Shown here in pieces: positions 1 to 8,190 of a stretch of DNA of 33,436 nucleotides. Where the stretch lies: positions 1 to 33,436 of the forward strand of contig JAGAMG010000003.1 in NCBI GenBank assembly GCA_017624835.1. Direction: 5' to 3'. The translations under genes were made by a program, and so were the position numbers. Within the stretch, counting starts at the first letter, position 1. Each line of letters starts with the position of its first letter. Under the pieces are notes generated by a model. It saw only the letters and a program-made list of their open reading frames with translations. It had not been told where the DNA came from and did not search any database. The stretch is from Lachnospiraceae bacterium (lineage in GTDB: Bacteria; Bacillota; Clostridia; Lachnospirales; Lachnospiraceae).

Positions 1-1
1 A

Positions 2-45
2 AATCGCTACAGACCTTGAATTTAAAGGCTTGTAGCGATTATTTT
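2..45 (+). terminator. Rho-independent terminator of an upstream gene
   Basis: A perfect 10-bp inverted repeat (AATCGCTACA at 2-11, TGTAGCGATT at 31-40) encloses an imperfect inner stem (AGACCTT/AAGGCT) and is followed by ATTTTGT. It reads as a terminator for a plus-strand gene lying left of the window. The U tract is short and interrupted, so strength is uncertain. Confidence 0.6.
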
Positions 46-90
46 GTCTATCAAACTGTCAAAGACGGGATTATACATTACAACTGTTTT

Positions 91-121
91 TTGTCAATGC
101 TAATTCAAAAAAATATATAAT
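91..121 (+). promoter_or_regulatory. Candidate promoter for the DUF378 gene
   Basis: TTGTCA at 91-96 and TATAAT at 116-121 resemble sigma-A -35 and -10 boxes. The 19-base spacer is longer than the usual 17, so this is tentative. The rest of 46-219 is very AT-rich leader with no other recognisable element; ATG 220 is preceded by GAGGG. Confidence 0.35.
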
Positions 122-219
122 AATTTTTTAATATTGGGGCATGCTATTCCTGTATAAAAAAATATAACCAAACTTTTTTATCAATTGCACAAAAAGCAAG
201 AAAAGAAATGAGGGATAAT

Positions 220-423
220 ATGAAATATTTAGACTGTACCGCGCTTACCATTGCAATTATAGGTGCTGTTAACTGGGGACTTATCGGTCTCTTCCAATTT
301 GACCTGGTTGCTTTTATTTTTGGAGATATGTCCTGGCTATCAAGAATTGTATATTCGCTGGTAGGTCTCTGCGGAATTTATCTTTTAACCTTCTATATGC
401 GCTTAGGCGATAAGGAAGCGTAA
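220..423 (+). CDS. DUF378 family small membrane protein
   Basis: This 67-residue protein has two hydrophobic segments (about residues 7-28 and 37-58) separated by a short FGDMSW loop. The NWGLIGLFQFDLV stretch is typical of DUF378 proteins, small integral membrane proteins of unknown function found across bacteria. ATG 220 was chosen over the in-frame ATG at 208 because GAGGG (210-214) sits five bases before it, whereas the upstream ATG has no ribosome site. It is the only plus-strand gene here and converges on rsfS; the two share the terminator between them. Family assignment is confident; its role is unknown. Confidence 0.8.
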   Translation: MKYLDCTALTIAIIGAVNWGLIGLFQFDLVAFIFGDMSWLSRIVYSLVGLCGIYLLTFYMRLGDKEA

Positions 424-446
424 ATGAAATACCACAATATGCTATA

Positions 447-502
447 AAAAGCTACGAAAAAAGGGACTATGCATACGCAAGTCCCTTTTTCATAGCTTTT
501 TT
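447..502. terminator. Bidirectional terminator between the DUF378 gene and rsfS
   Basis: A long near-perfect stem (447-468 with 480-500) has A-rich and T-rich flanks on both sides, so the RNA of either strand forms a stem followed by a U run. It sits between convergent genes. The T run overlaps the stop codon of rsfS (TAA at 503-501). Confidence 0.85.
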
Positions 503-854
503 ACAGAGTATCCAAATCCACCTGTTTTCCATCTCTCCAGATTCGCTCCAAATCATAAAGCAATCTGTTCTCTTTATCAAAAATGTGTACAATTACATCT
601 CCAAAATCCTGTAAAATCCAATTGGCAGTATCATAGCCTTCTACCTGCTTAACAGGAAAACCTGCTCGTCCCAGCTTTTCTTCCACATTTTCACTGAGCG
701 CCTGAATCTGGCTGCGGTTACTTCCACCGGCAATAATAAAATAATCTGCCAGTACAGAAACCTCGCTGATATCAATTACCTTAATATCTTCTGCTTTTTT
801 ATCCTCCAATGCGTCAATGGCAAGTCTCGCCATTTCACGTGATGTATCATTCAT
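501..854 (-). CDS. rsfS: Ribosomal silencing factor RsfS
   Basis: RsfS (Iojap family) binds ribosomal protein L14 and blocks joining of the 30S and 50S subunits, lowering translation when nutrients are scarce. The 117-residue protein fits the family length and shows the characteristic VLADYFIIAGGSNRSQIQAL core and a C-terminal DVIVHIFDKENRLLYDLERIW segment. The start at 854 is preferred to an ATG two codons earlier because GGAGG lies eight bases upstream of it but only two bases from the earlier ATG. It is the last gene of nadD-yqeK-rsfS, a conserved Firmicutes order, and ends in the bidirectional terminator. Assignment is secure. Confidence 0.95.
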   Translation of the reverse strand: MNDTSREMARLAIDALEDKKAEDIKVIDISEVSVLADYFIIAGGSNRSQIQALSENVEEKLGRAGFPVKQVEGYDTANWILQDFGDVIVHIFDKENRLLYDLERIWRDGKQVDLDTL

Positions 855-872
855 TTCCATTACCTCCTTCTT

Positions 873-1475
873 TTATTCTTCATCACTATCTTCTACACTC
901 CCACCCACATAATATTCATAGGTTCTGGCTGTCATAGGGTCAATTTCTCCATCGGTACTTTTTAGATACTCCAAAGTATCACTTAAGATTTTTATTAATG
1001 CAGCATCCAGGTTCTCAAAGGCAAGCTTTCTTATTTCCTTTAAATTAGGAGCATGCTTTCTCCCCGGCTCAATATAATCCGCTATGAAAATAATCTTCTC
1101 CAGCAGACTCATTCCCGGTCTGCCGGTAGTGTGATTCAAAATAGCATGTATGATGTCAGGGTCTTTTATTTTATATTCTTCCATTGCCAGAAAGCTTCCC
1201 ACCTTTGCATGTAGCAAAAAAGGATTTCTTCTCTCTATCTCCGTCATGGAAATATTGTGCTTTTCACATATGGACAAACGCTTTTCATCCGAAAGACATT
1301 TTGCGCAATCATGTAAAAGACCTGCTATCTGAGCATTTTTGATATCACCGTCATAACGCATGGCAAGAGCGGCTGCTGTATATGCCACACCCAAGGTATG
1401 CTCAAAGCGCTTTGCATCCTGACATTTTTCCATTGCTTTTCTGATTTTTTTTAAATCATTTGCTTTCATAACCAT
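873..1475 (-). CDS. yqeK: YqeK family HD-domain nucleotidase
   Basis: YqeK proteins are HD-domain metalloenzymes that cleave symmetrical dinucleoside tetraphosphates such as Ap4A. The 200-residue sequence has the metal-binding signature in order: His in FEHTLGVAYTA near residue 25, the HD pair in GLLHDCAKCL near residue 55, a conserved HAKVG near residue 89, and D in IFIADYIEPGR near residue 132. The gene overlaps the end of nadD by 20 bases, so translation is probably coupled, and rsfS follows after 18 bases. AAGGA sits just before ATG 1475; an ATG two codons later is an alternative. The family is certain; the substrate is inferred from characterised homologues. Confidence 0.9.
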   Translation of the reverse strand: MVMKANDLKKIRKAMEKCQDAKRFEHTLGVAYTAAALAMRYDGDIKNAQIAGLLHDCAKCLSDEKRLSICEKHNISMTEIERRNPFLLHAKVGSFLAMEEYKIKDPDIIHAILNHTTGRPGMSLLEKIIFIADYIEPGRKHAPNLKEIRKLAFENLDAALIKILSDTLEYLKSTDGEIDPMTARTYEYYVGGSVEDSDEE

Positions 1476-2070
1476 AGAATCCTTTTTCTTCTATATATGA
1501 GATAACCTCGTCGGGAACAAGATATCGAATACTTTGTCCCATCGCCACCCTTTCCCGAATCATTGTAGAGGAAATTTCCAATTGCAAAAAGGGAAGCAAC
1601 ACAATATCAGCCTGATATTGTGCCCGTAATTCTTCTATTTTATTTTTCATTAAAGACAAATCACAGTTTTCCCGGACAGCAGCTATGATACTACAATTTG
1701 CAAAAATACGCTCCGGAAATTTCCACTTTTCAATAGAAAACAAACAATCTGCACCAAAAATAAAATAAAAATGATATTCCGGATATCTATTATGAAGCTC
1801 TTCCATGGTTTCATAGGTATAGGTATACCCTTCCCGTTTTACTTCCAAATCCAAAACCTTCATAAATGGATTGTTATTTACAGCAAGCCCGGTCATTTGT
1901 AAACGCTCCAAAGCTGTTATATTATCCGAATTTTCCTTCATATAGGAACAGCCTGTGGGAATAAACCAGATTTCCTCCAGTTTTTGAAAATCCATTGCCC
2001 ACTGTGCCAATAAAAGATGTCCCATATGAATGGGGTTAAAGGTACCACCCATTATGCCGATTTTCTTCAT
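1456..2070 (-). CDS. nadD: Nicotinate-nucleotide adenylyltransferase
   Basis: NadD joins nicotinic acid mononucleotide and ATP to give deamido-NAD in NAD synthesis. The 204-residue protein shows the nucleotidyltransferase signature GGTFNPIHMGH at residues 8-18 (HxGH motif), a FGADCLFSIEKW segment and the C-terminal ISSTMIRER motif that contacts ATP. It is first in the nadD-yqeK-rsfS unit. ATG 2070 must be the start because the first beta strand (KKIGIM) follows it. No Shine-Dalgarno sequence precedes it, and an extended -10 promoter box ends only four bases before the ATG, so the message may be leaderless. Confidence 0.95.
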   Translation of the reverse strand: MKKIGIMGGTFNPIHMGHLLLAQWAMDFQKLEEIWFIPTGCSYMKENSDNITALERLQMTGLAVNNNPFMKVLDLEVKREGYTYTYETMEELHNRYPEYHFYFIFGADCLFSIEKWKFPERIFANCSIIAAVRENCDLSLMKNKIEELRAQYQADIVLLPFLQLEISSTMIRERVAMGQSIRYLVPDEVISYIEEKGFYGYESK

Positions 2071-2074
2071 ATTT

Positions 2075-2083
2075 ATTATACCA
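2075..2083 (-). promoter_or_regulatory. Extended -10 promoter immediately before nadD
   Basis: The minus strand reads TGGTATAAT: a perfect extended -10 element (TGn plus TATAAT at 2080-2075). The -35 region 17 bases upstream (GTGTAA) is weak, as is usual for extended -10 promoters. Only AAAT separates the hexamer from the nadD ATG, placing the expected transcript start within the start codon or a base or two from it. Confidence 0.55.
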
Positions 2084-2113
2084 ATCCGACTTAGTTTTTA
2101 CACATTAGGCTAT

Positions 2114-2404
2114 CTATTTGGGTAATTCAATCTTCGGTTTATCCTTATTGGGTTTGTAAAGCACAATCTTTTTCCCGATTACCTGAACTAATTGGGAATG
2201 GGTTCTTTCTGCCAAAGCTTCTCCTATGGCTCTGGGATCATCCATACAATTCTTTAATACGCCAACTTTAATCAGCTCATTATTGTTAAAGCATTCTGCA
2301 ACCGCATTAGTAATCTCGGGGGTAAGACTGGATTTTCCCACCTGAAAAACAGGATTTAGATTACTTGCCAAACTCATTAAATACGCTCTTTGTTTACTGG
2401 TCAT
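2114..2404 (-). CDS. yhbY: CRM-domain RNA-binding protein YhbY
   Basis: YhbY is a small CRM-domain protein associated with pre-50S ribosomal particles and thought to act in ribosome assembly. The 96-residue protein spans the whole single-domain family: LTSKQRAYL-like start, the NPVFQVGKSSLT loop at about residues 17-28 and the NNELIKVGVL strand. The usual GKxG loop reads GKSS, so the second glycine is replaced by serine. AAGGAG lies five bases before ATG 2404. It follows obg by 35 bases, fitting a ribosome-biogenesis grouping with the L21/L27 operon upstream. Confidence 0.92.
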   Translation of the reverse strand: MTSKQRAYLMSLASNLNPVFQVGKSSLTPEITNAVAECFNNNELIKVGVLKNCMDDPRAIGEALAERTHSQLVQVIGKKIVLYKPNKDKPKIELPK

Positions 2405-2439
2405 ATTTTCTCCTTCCGTTCCTGATTAATACTATTAAT

Positions 2440-3828
<1,389 letters not shown>

Positions 3829-4113
3829 TTATTTCTCTACAGGATATACAGAAGCCTGCTTCTTGTCTCTTCCCTTTCTTTCGAAACGAAGAACACCGTC
3901 AACTAAAGCAAACAATGTATCATCGCCGCCGATACCAACATTAACACCGGGGTGAATCTTGGTTCCGCGCTGTCTGTACAGAATATTACCAGCCTTAACG
4001 AACTGTCCGTCAGCTCTCTTCGCACCTAATCTCTTAGATTCGGAATCTCTACCGTTCTTGGTAGAACCAACTCCCTTTTTATGAGCGAAAAATTGAAGGT
4101 TCAAATTAAACAT
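3829..4113 (-). CDS. rpmA: 50S ribosomal protein L27 with cleavable N-terminal extension
   Basis: L27 lies at the peptidyl-transferase centre of the large subunit. The 94-residue precursor starts MFNLNLQFF before [15 protein letters not shown]. This hydrophobic nine-residue extension is the Firmicutes L27 form, which the protease Prp removes in Staphylococcus aureus to expose the mature N terminus that reaches the active site. The mature start here, AHKKG, matches L27 proteins that lack the extension. prp lies directly upstream, three bases away, as expected. GAGGAGGTG precedes the ATG. The C terminus is about normal length. Confidence 0.98.
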   Translation of the reverse strand: MFNLNLQFFAHKKGVGSTKNGRDSESKRLGAKRADGQFVKAGNILYRQRGTKIHPGVNVGIGGDDTLFALVDGVLRFERKGRDKKQASVYPVEK

Positions 4114-4116
4114 GGT

Positions 4117-4464
4117 CTACACCTCCTCGAATTTTACTTGCAAATACTGTTCGCCGTATTTCTTACTTAGATTCTCCAGTGCGTACACCATGGAATCCAT
4201 CAAAAATACTGACTTTTCCTGTAACACGCTTTCAAAATCACATTTAATGAAACCAGTCTCCTCATTTAGAGTGGCATGAAGCTTTTCACCTGCCAAATCC
4301 TCCAAAGAATTCATAGTACTGATTACCATCATGGATATTGCTGAACAAAGAATATCAGGACTTTTGCCTCCAAACAACTTCTTCTTTGCGTATCCGGCGT
4401 GCCCCATACAGATAAAACCTCTGTATGTGTTTTGATTATCTTTACAAATGATAATAGTAGTCAT
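4117..4464 (-). CDS. prp: Ribosomal-processing cysteine protease Prp
   Basis: Prp (YsxB family) cleaves the N-terminal extension of ribosomal protein L27. The 115-residue protein has the expected catalytic pair, His22 in MGHAGYA and Cys40 in DILCSAISMM. In the S. aureus enzyme, as I recall, these residues are about 12 apart; here they are 18 apart because of an inserted KKKLFGGK-like loop. The gene sits between rplU (five-base gap) and rpmA (three-base gap), the conserved order for the family. No clear Shine-Dalgarno precedes ATG 4464, so translation is probably coupled to rplU. Confidence 0.93.
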   Translation of the reverse strand: MTTIIICKDNQNTYRGFICMGHAGYAKKKLFGGKSPDILCSAISMMVISTMNSLEDLAGEKLHATLNEETGFIKCDFESVLQEKSVFLMDSMVYALENLSKKYGEQYLQVKFEEV

Positions 4465-4469
4465 GAGAT

Positions 4470-4775
4470 TTATGCATTAATCTTGTCAATCTTAACCTGA
4501 GTGTATGCTTGTCTATGACCATTTTTCTTGTGGTAACCGGTTTTTCTCTTGTATTTGTATACAATAACCTTCTTACCCTTACCCTGCTCCATAACAGTTG
4601 CGGAAACGCTAGCATTAGCTACGTCTGCACCAACCTTGAGGGTGTTGTCACTTACTGCGATTACCTGGTCAAAAGTAACGGTATTTCCAGCTTCAACATC
4701 AAGCTTCTCAACTTTGATGATATCACCTTCAGAAACCTTATACTGTTTTCCACCTGTTGCAATAATTGCGTACAT
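4470..4775 (-). CDS. rplU: 50S ribosomal protein L21
   Basis: L21 binds 23S rRNA in the large subunit. The 101-residue sequence begins [18 protein letters not shown] and contains the C-terminal [21 protein letters not shown] block that defines the family. ATG 4775 is chosen because AAGGAGGT lies eight bases upstream and the L21 fold starts exactly there; an open upstream extension has no ribosome site. It heads rplU-prp-rpmA and is preceded by a consensus promoter and a structured leader that may be the L21 autoregulatory element. Confidence 0.97.
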   Translation of the reverse strand: MYAIIATGGKQYKVSEGDIIKVEKLDVEAGNTVTFDQVIAVSDNTLKVGADVANASVSATVMEQGKGKKVIVYKYKRKTGYHKKNGHRQAYTQVKIDKINA

Positions 4776-4877
4776 ATTAAGGCACCTCCTTATACATGAA
4801 CAAATCATATTTATTCATTTACTCGCTAACTTTGGTGGTGTTCTTACAACACACTTCTACCTAGTTATGCGGCATAC
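4776..4877 (-). ncRNA. Candidate L21 leader (ribosomal protein leader)
   Basis: Between the predicted transcript start (about 4877) and rplU, the minus-strand RNA can form a nested hairpin: AACU/AGUU and GGU/ACC outer pairs (4866-4859 with 4836-4828) around an inner GUGUU-GUAAG-AACAC stem-loop (about 4854-4840). It is followed by GCGAGUAAA and the rplU ribosome site. Position, size and gene context match the L21 leader family known in Firmicutes, which is thought to let L21 repress its own operon. I recognise it by context and folding only. Confidence 0.6.
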
Positions 4878-4883
4878 TGTGAT

Positions 4884-4913
4884 ATATTACCATGCAGCAT
4901 AGAAAAATGTCAA
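4884..4913 (-). promoter_or_regulatory. rplU operon promoter
   Basis: The minus strand reads TTGACA (4913-4908), an 18-base spacer and TAATAT (4889-4884): a perfect -35 and a good -10 for the housekeeping sigma factor. It lies directly after the stop codon of the CotH-like gene (4918). Confidence 0.8.
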
Positions 4914-4917
4914 TAGT

Positions 4918-7281
4918 TTATTTCGTTTTTTCTAAAAATTCTCCGGTAAAGAAGTCCTTCACATATACTGAAGTCTCTGACATATTGGGAATCACAACAC
5001 TTTCCACTGTATCTTTTCCCTTAGAAAGCGTCACAAGCTCTCCCTCTGTCAAATTAAAATTCATACAAAATTCTCCCAGACTATCCAAATCCATACAGTT
5101 TTTTCCATAAATACGCAGAATTTCACCGGGCTGGATAATCAGCTTGGGTAAAGCATACTGTGTAAATTTATCATTATCACTCAAAAAATAACTAAAAGTG
5201 CTTAAAGGTTCCTCCGAATAATTAATCAGCTCAATATAATCATTATTTCCCTCGGAACATATCTGATACAACTGTAAGCAAGGTTCCTCCGTCCATTTTG
5301 TAAAAAGCATTACATCCATATAACCATCAACAGCATCCGCACCGGTGAGGATTAATTCTTCTTCATAACGCTCCTCACCATTTACCAGCCAATAATCAAA
5401 TTCCATATTTGCCGGTACACAGGGCTTTAATGATATAGGGATTTCTCCGTAATAAATACCGCTAAATTCTGTTTGTTCCGTAGTGATACCGTTAATCTTT
5501 ACCCCACCATTTTGGGTACTGTGAGAAACCTGTAGCTGATAGATTTGCTCATAACCAAAGTGATTCTGAATATCCTGATAAACAGCCCCCGGTCTGTTAT
5601 TTGCAAAATCCTTGATGTCCTCTATCTGTGCATCCACAAAATCAATGCAGAGATTATTCGGATCCTCCCATGTCCAAATGGAATTTTTTTGTATATCCGT
5701 ATTTTCCAACATATGATAGAGTTCCCCGTAGCGGGAAGCATGCATTTCATCGACAACGGCAGCAACATGCTGACTACTTAATGCGTCATTGATTAAATCA
5801 CAGGTATAATTGACAAAATATTGCCTGCAATCCTCTCTTTTCATTAATGCACCAAAAAGAGGGGATACATCGGATAAAATAATATCTAAAGTAGATTCAT
5901 CCCATGAGATACCAACTTGTCCGAAAATGGTTTTTAAGCCAAAGCCATAATCCGCATCAAAAAGCAGGAAACGATATTTTCCGTCAAATACAGAATCCTC
6001 CGTATATTCTCCGGTATCGGAAACATATCGATAAACCTTTTCATTCTTAGTGGGCCAGTCATAATTTGCAACATAGCCCTGAATTGCAAAATACTCCAGA
6101 TAATTTTCCACATCAATGAAATCTCTGACCGCTTTATAATTTTCTTCCAACGTTAAATCAAGCTGACTATATTTATTGTACCACTCATTATATTCGTTTA
6201 TATAATCTAACTCTTCCTGGGTGGGAACCTCCGTACTGTCTTCATCCACTTCCTTTTCCACATCATCCCCTGTGAGTACTACAAATTCACCGGTATACTC
6301 TCCGTATCGATTTTCAAAATACTGCCGGTCAAAACAATTTTCTATCCAGTATATGCCTTGATATTGCCCATTAATATAAACACAAACCGGCTCTGCATGC
6401 ATTACATCCGGAAAGCCCGCATCTGCCGCAAGCTCCCCTACAAGTTCACTGCGCAGATATGCAAATCCATTGTCCGTACCTGCATTTCTAACCATCAATC
6501 GCTTATATTGGTGGGCAACTACATTGGTATTTTCAGCAATTAAATCTGCAAATAAAGGATACTCAAACTCATTATTTGCACTATACTCACTTCTGGCATA
6601 GAGCTTAAAGGATTTTTGATTCTTCATACGGGTAGCATTCCCCACAATTCGAACACCACCTGCATTTTCCATCAGTACATTTCCAAACTGATCGAATAAC
6701 TGCACATATACCTCTCGTTCAAATTCAGGCCCTTTTTGCTGATAATTGGCATCCACACCATTTCCGTAAAAAGCATCCGGATTGGCTTCCATAAATTCAT
6801 CAAAAAGCCTTCCCGGGACAAAAATACCATCATCATACCCAAATAACCCTTCCGGATCACCGGATAAATGCAAAACCATGGTACTATATCTATAGGGAAC
6901 ATTCTCTCCGCAAAAATAAGTTCTGGTAATCACATCGGATTCTGTTCCATCTTCATAAAAAGCCTTAAAGCGAAAGGTATTCACCGTTTCCTCTTGCAGG
7001 GCTTCTAAAAATATCTCTTTCTCATATAAAATTCCGTTTTCCCGACTGGGCATGGAACCATCCACTGTATAGTAGACCTGGGAAGTCGCATCTTCCATGG
7101 GCTTTTCCACTATAATCTGAATATCTTCCTGAAAAAAACCGCTTTCCGGTAACACATTGATTCCCTTTGCAGCAGCATTGACCGGCTGTTCCATAGTAAC
7201 ACCATACCCAAAAGCTGCAAGAATTGCCAAAACTACCAATGCGCTGATGATTATAATTTTTCTTTTAAGTTCCTTCTTCAT
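4918..7281 (-). CDS. CotH kinase family surface protein with lamin tail domain
   Basis: This 787-residue protein has an N-terminal membrane anchor or signal (KKELKRK then a hydrophobic run at about 9-27). A chitobiase-like beta-sandwich segment with YYTVDGSMPS follows (about 40-125), then a CotH kinase domain (about 135-520), a bacterial-repeat-like stretch (about 580-665) and a C-terminal lamin tail domain (about 668-775, DYIELINYSEEPLS...YFLSDND). CotH proteins are atypical protein kinases; the spore-coat member CotH phosphorylates coat proteins. The active-site signature is visible as NYDWPTKN at 406-413 and FDADYGFG at 441-448. An acidic, Glu/Asp-rich insert lies near 349-390. A terminator separates it from the upstream kinase-like gene. 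The substrate is unknown; an extracellular or wall role is inferred. Confidence 0.88.
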   Translation of the reverse strand: MKKELKRKIIIISALVVLAILAAFGYGVTMEQPVNAAAKGINVLPESGFFQEDIQIIVEKPMEDATSQVYYTVDGSMPSRENGILYEKEIFLEALQEETVNTFRFKAFYEDGTESDVITRTYFCGENVPYRYSTMVLHLSGDPEGLFGYDDGIFVPGRLFDEFMEANPDAFYGNGVDANYQQKGPEFEREVYVQLFDQFGNVLMENAGGVRIVGNATRMKNQKSFKLYARSEYSANNEFEYPLFADLIAENTNVVAHQYKRLMVRNAGTDNGFAYLRSELVGELAADAGFPDVMHAEPVCVYINGQYQGIYWIENCFDRQYFENRYGEYTGEFVVLTGDDVEKEVDEDSTEVPTQEELDYINEYNEWYNKYSQLDLTLEENYKAVRDFIDVENYLEYFAIQGYVANYDWPTKNEKVYRYVSDTGEYTEDSVFDGKYRFLLFDADYGFGLKTIFGQVGISWDESTLDIILSDVSPLFGALMKREDCRQYFVNYTCDLINDALSSQHVAAVVDEMHASRYGELYHMLENTDIQKNSIWTWEDPNNLCIDFVDAQIEDIKDFANNRPGAVYQDIQNHFGYEQIYQLQVSHSTQNGGVKINGITTEQTEFSGIYYGEIPISLKPCVPANMEFDYWLVNGEERYEEELILTGADAVDGYMDVMLFTKWTEEPCLQLYQICSEGNNDYIELINYSEEPLSTFSYFLSDNDKFTQYALPKLIIQPGEILRIYGKNCMDLDSLGEFCMNFNLTEGELVTLSKGKDTVESVVIPNMSETSVYVKDFFTGEFLEKTK

Positions 7282-7311
7282 CCTATCTTTCTCTCACATC
7301 TTAAGCTTACA

Positions 7312-7360
7312 CAAAAACTGTTGGCTATGAATCTGCTTATCTGCACATTTCACAGCCAAC
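7312..7360 (-). terminator. Terminator of the cytidylate-kinase-like gene
   Basis: A 12-bp stem (GTTGGCTATGAA at 7320-7331 with TTCACAGCCAAC at 7349-7360, one mismatch) is followed in minus-strand RNA by AGUUUUUGUG. It lies 22 bases beyond the stop codon at 7383. Confidence 0.75.
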
Positions 7361-7382
7361 AATTTCCACAAATTATTTTCTA

Positions 7383-8009
7383 CTAATTATTTTTCTTTTC
7401 AAAATCTTCTATGTATTGTGTTATCAGTTTTACGGTTCCTTCTACTCCAAGTACACTGCTGTTGATACATAAATCATAGCTGTCTGCACGTCCCCATTTT
7501 TTAGAGGAGTAATAATTGTAATAGCTTTGACGTTGCTTATCCTTTTTGATAATCATGTCCTTTGCCTTTGCTTCCGGCAAATCATATTTTTCCATAATAC
7601 GTTTTACCTTAGTGTACTCATCACCATAAATAAAGAGATGTACACAATTCTTATAGTCTGCAAGTGCATAATCCGCACAGCGACCTACAATGACACAAGG
7701 ACCTTCGTCAGCGATTTTTTTGATGGTATCAAACTGTGCCAAAAAAACTTTATGGCTAATGGGCATATCCACAAAAGAGGATGCATTATAACCGAAGGAA
7801 TAGGTATCCATTACTAAATTATAGAGAAATGAATTGGTAGGTCTTTCATCATGATTCTGAATCATTTCCTCACAGAAACCACTTTCCTTAGCAGCACGGC
7901 TTAATAATTCCTTATCATAGCATTTAATGCCAAAATATTCTGCAACCTTCTCCCCGATTTCACGGCCGGCAGAACCAAATTGACGTCCTATCGTAATAAT
8001 TGTATTCAT
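7383..8009 (-). CDS. Cytidylate kinase-like family protein
   Basis: The 208-residue protein belongs to the cytidylate kinase-like P-loop family (AAA_26 type), widespread in gut Clostridia and uncharacterised in detail. The P-loop region is GRQFGSAGREIG at about residues 8-19, followed by IKCYDKELLSRAAKESG, a conserved IVGRCADYAL segment and a lid-like KDKQRQSYYNYYSSKKWG. These features argue for a nucleotide or small-molecule kinase, but true Cmk proteins are related only distantly. It is monocistronic: its own promoter (8071-8043) and terminator (7360-7312) bracket it. The ribosome site AGGTGG precedes ATG 8009. Confidence 0.85.
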   Translation of the reverse strand: MNTIITIGRQFGSAGREIGEKVAEYFGIKCYDKELLSRAAKESGFCEEMIQNHDERPTNSFLYNLVMDTYSFGYNASSFVDMPISHKVFLAQFDTIKKIADEGPCVIVGRCADYALADYKNCVHLFIYGDEYTKVKRIMEKYDLPEAKAKDMIIKKDKQRQSYYNYYSSKKWGRADSYDLCINSSVLGVEGTVKLITQYIEDFEKKNN

Positions 8010-8042
8010 ACATCCACCTGCTTTCTATTTTTGTATATATAG

Positions 8043-8071
8043 ATTATACGTTATTTTTATGAAATAAACAA
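8043..8071 (-). promoter_or_regulatory. Promoter of the cytidylate-kinase-like gene
   Basis: The minus strand reads TTGTTT (8071-8066), a 17-base spacer and a perfect TATAAT (8048-8043), 34 bases before ATG 8009. It lies between the cstA terminator and this gene, as an independent unit would require. Confidence 0.75.
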
Positions 8072-8137
8072 CTAATTTTCTGAATATTTTACAAACAGTT
8101 TCATCCAATATATGGTACTACAAAAATATATCTATAC

Positions 8138-8168
8138 TAAAAAACAGAACCTCCACTTTTCAGTGGAA
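8138..8168 (-). terminator. Terminator after the cstA-type gene
   Basis: In minus-strand RNA, UUCCACU (8168-8162) pairs with AGUGGAG (8157-8151) around a four-base loop, followed by GUUCUGUUUUUUAG. The stem starts 23 bases beyond the cstA stop codon. Confidence 0.75.
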
Positions 8169-8190
8169 GCCCTGCTTATATGTACATTTC

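Noticed and set aside
2052-2070. Internal ATG of nadD as start, to allow a normal leader
   Set aside because: It would delete the KKIGIM strand that leads into the nucleotide-binding GGTFNP motif, and it has no better ribosome site.
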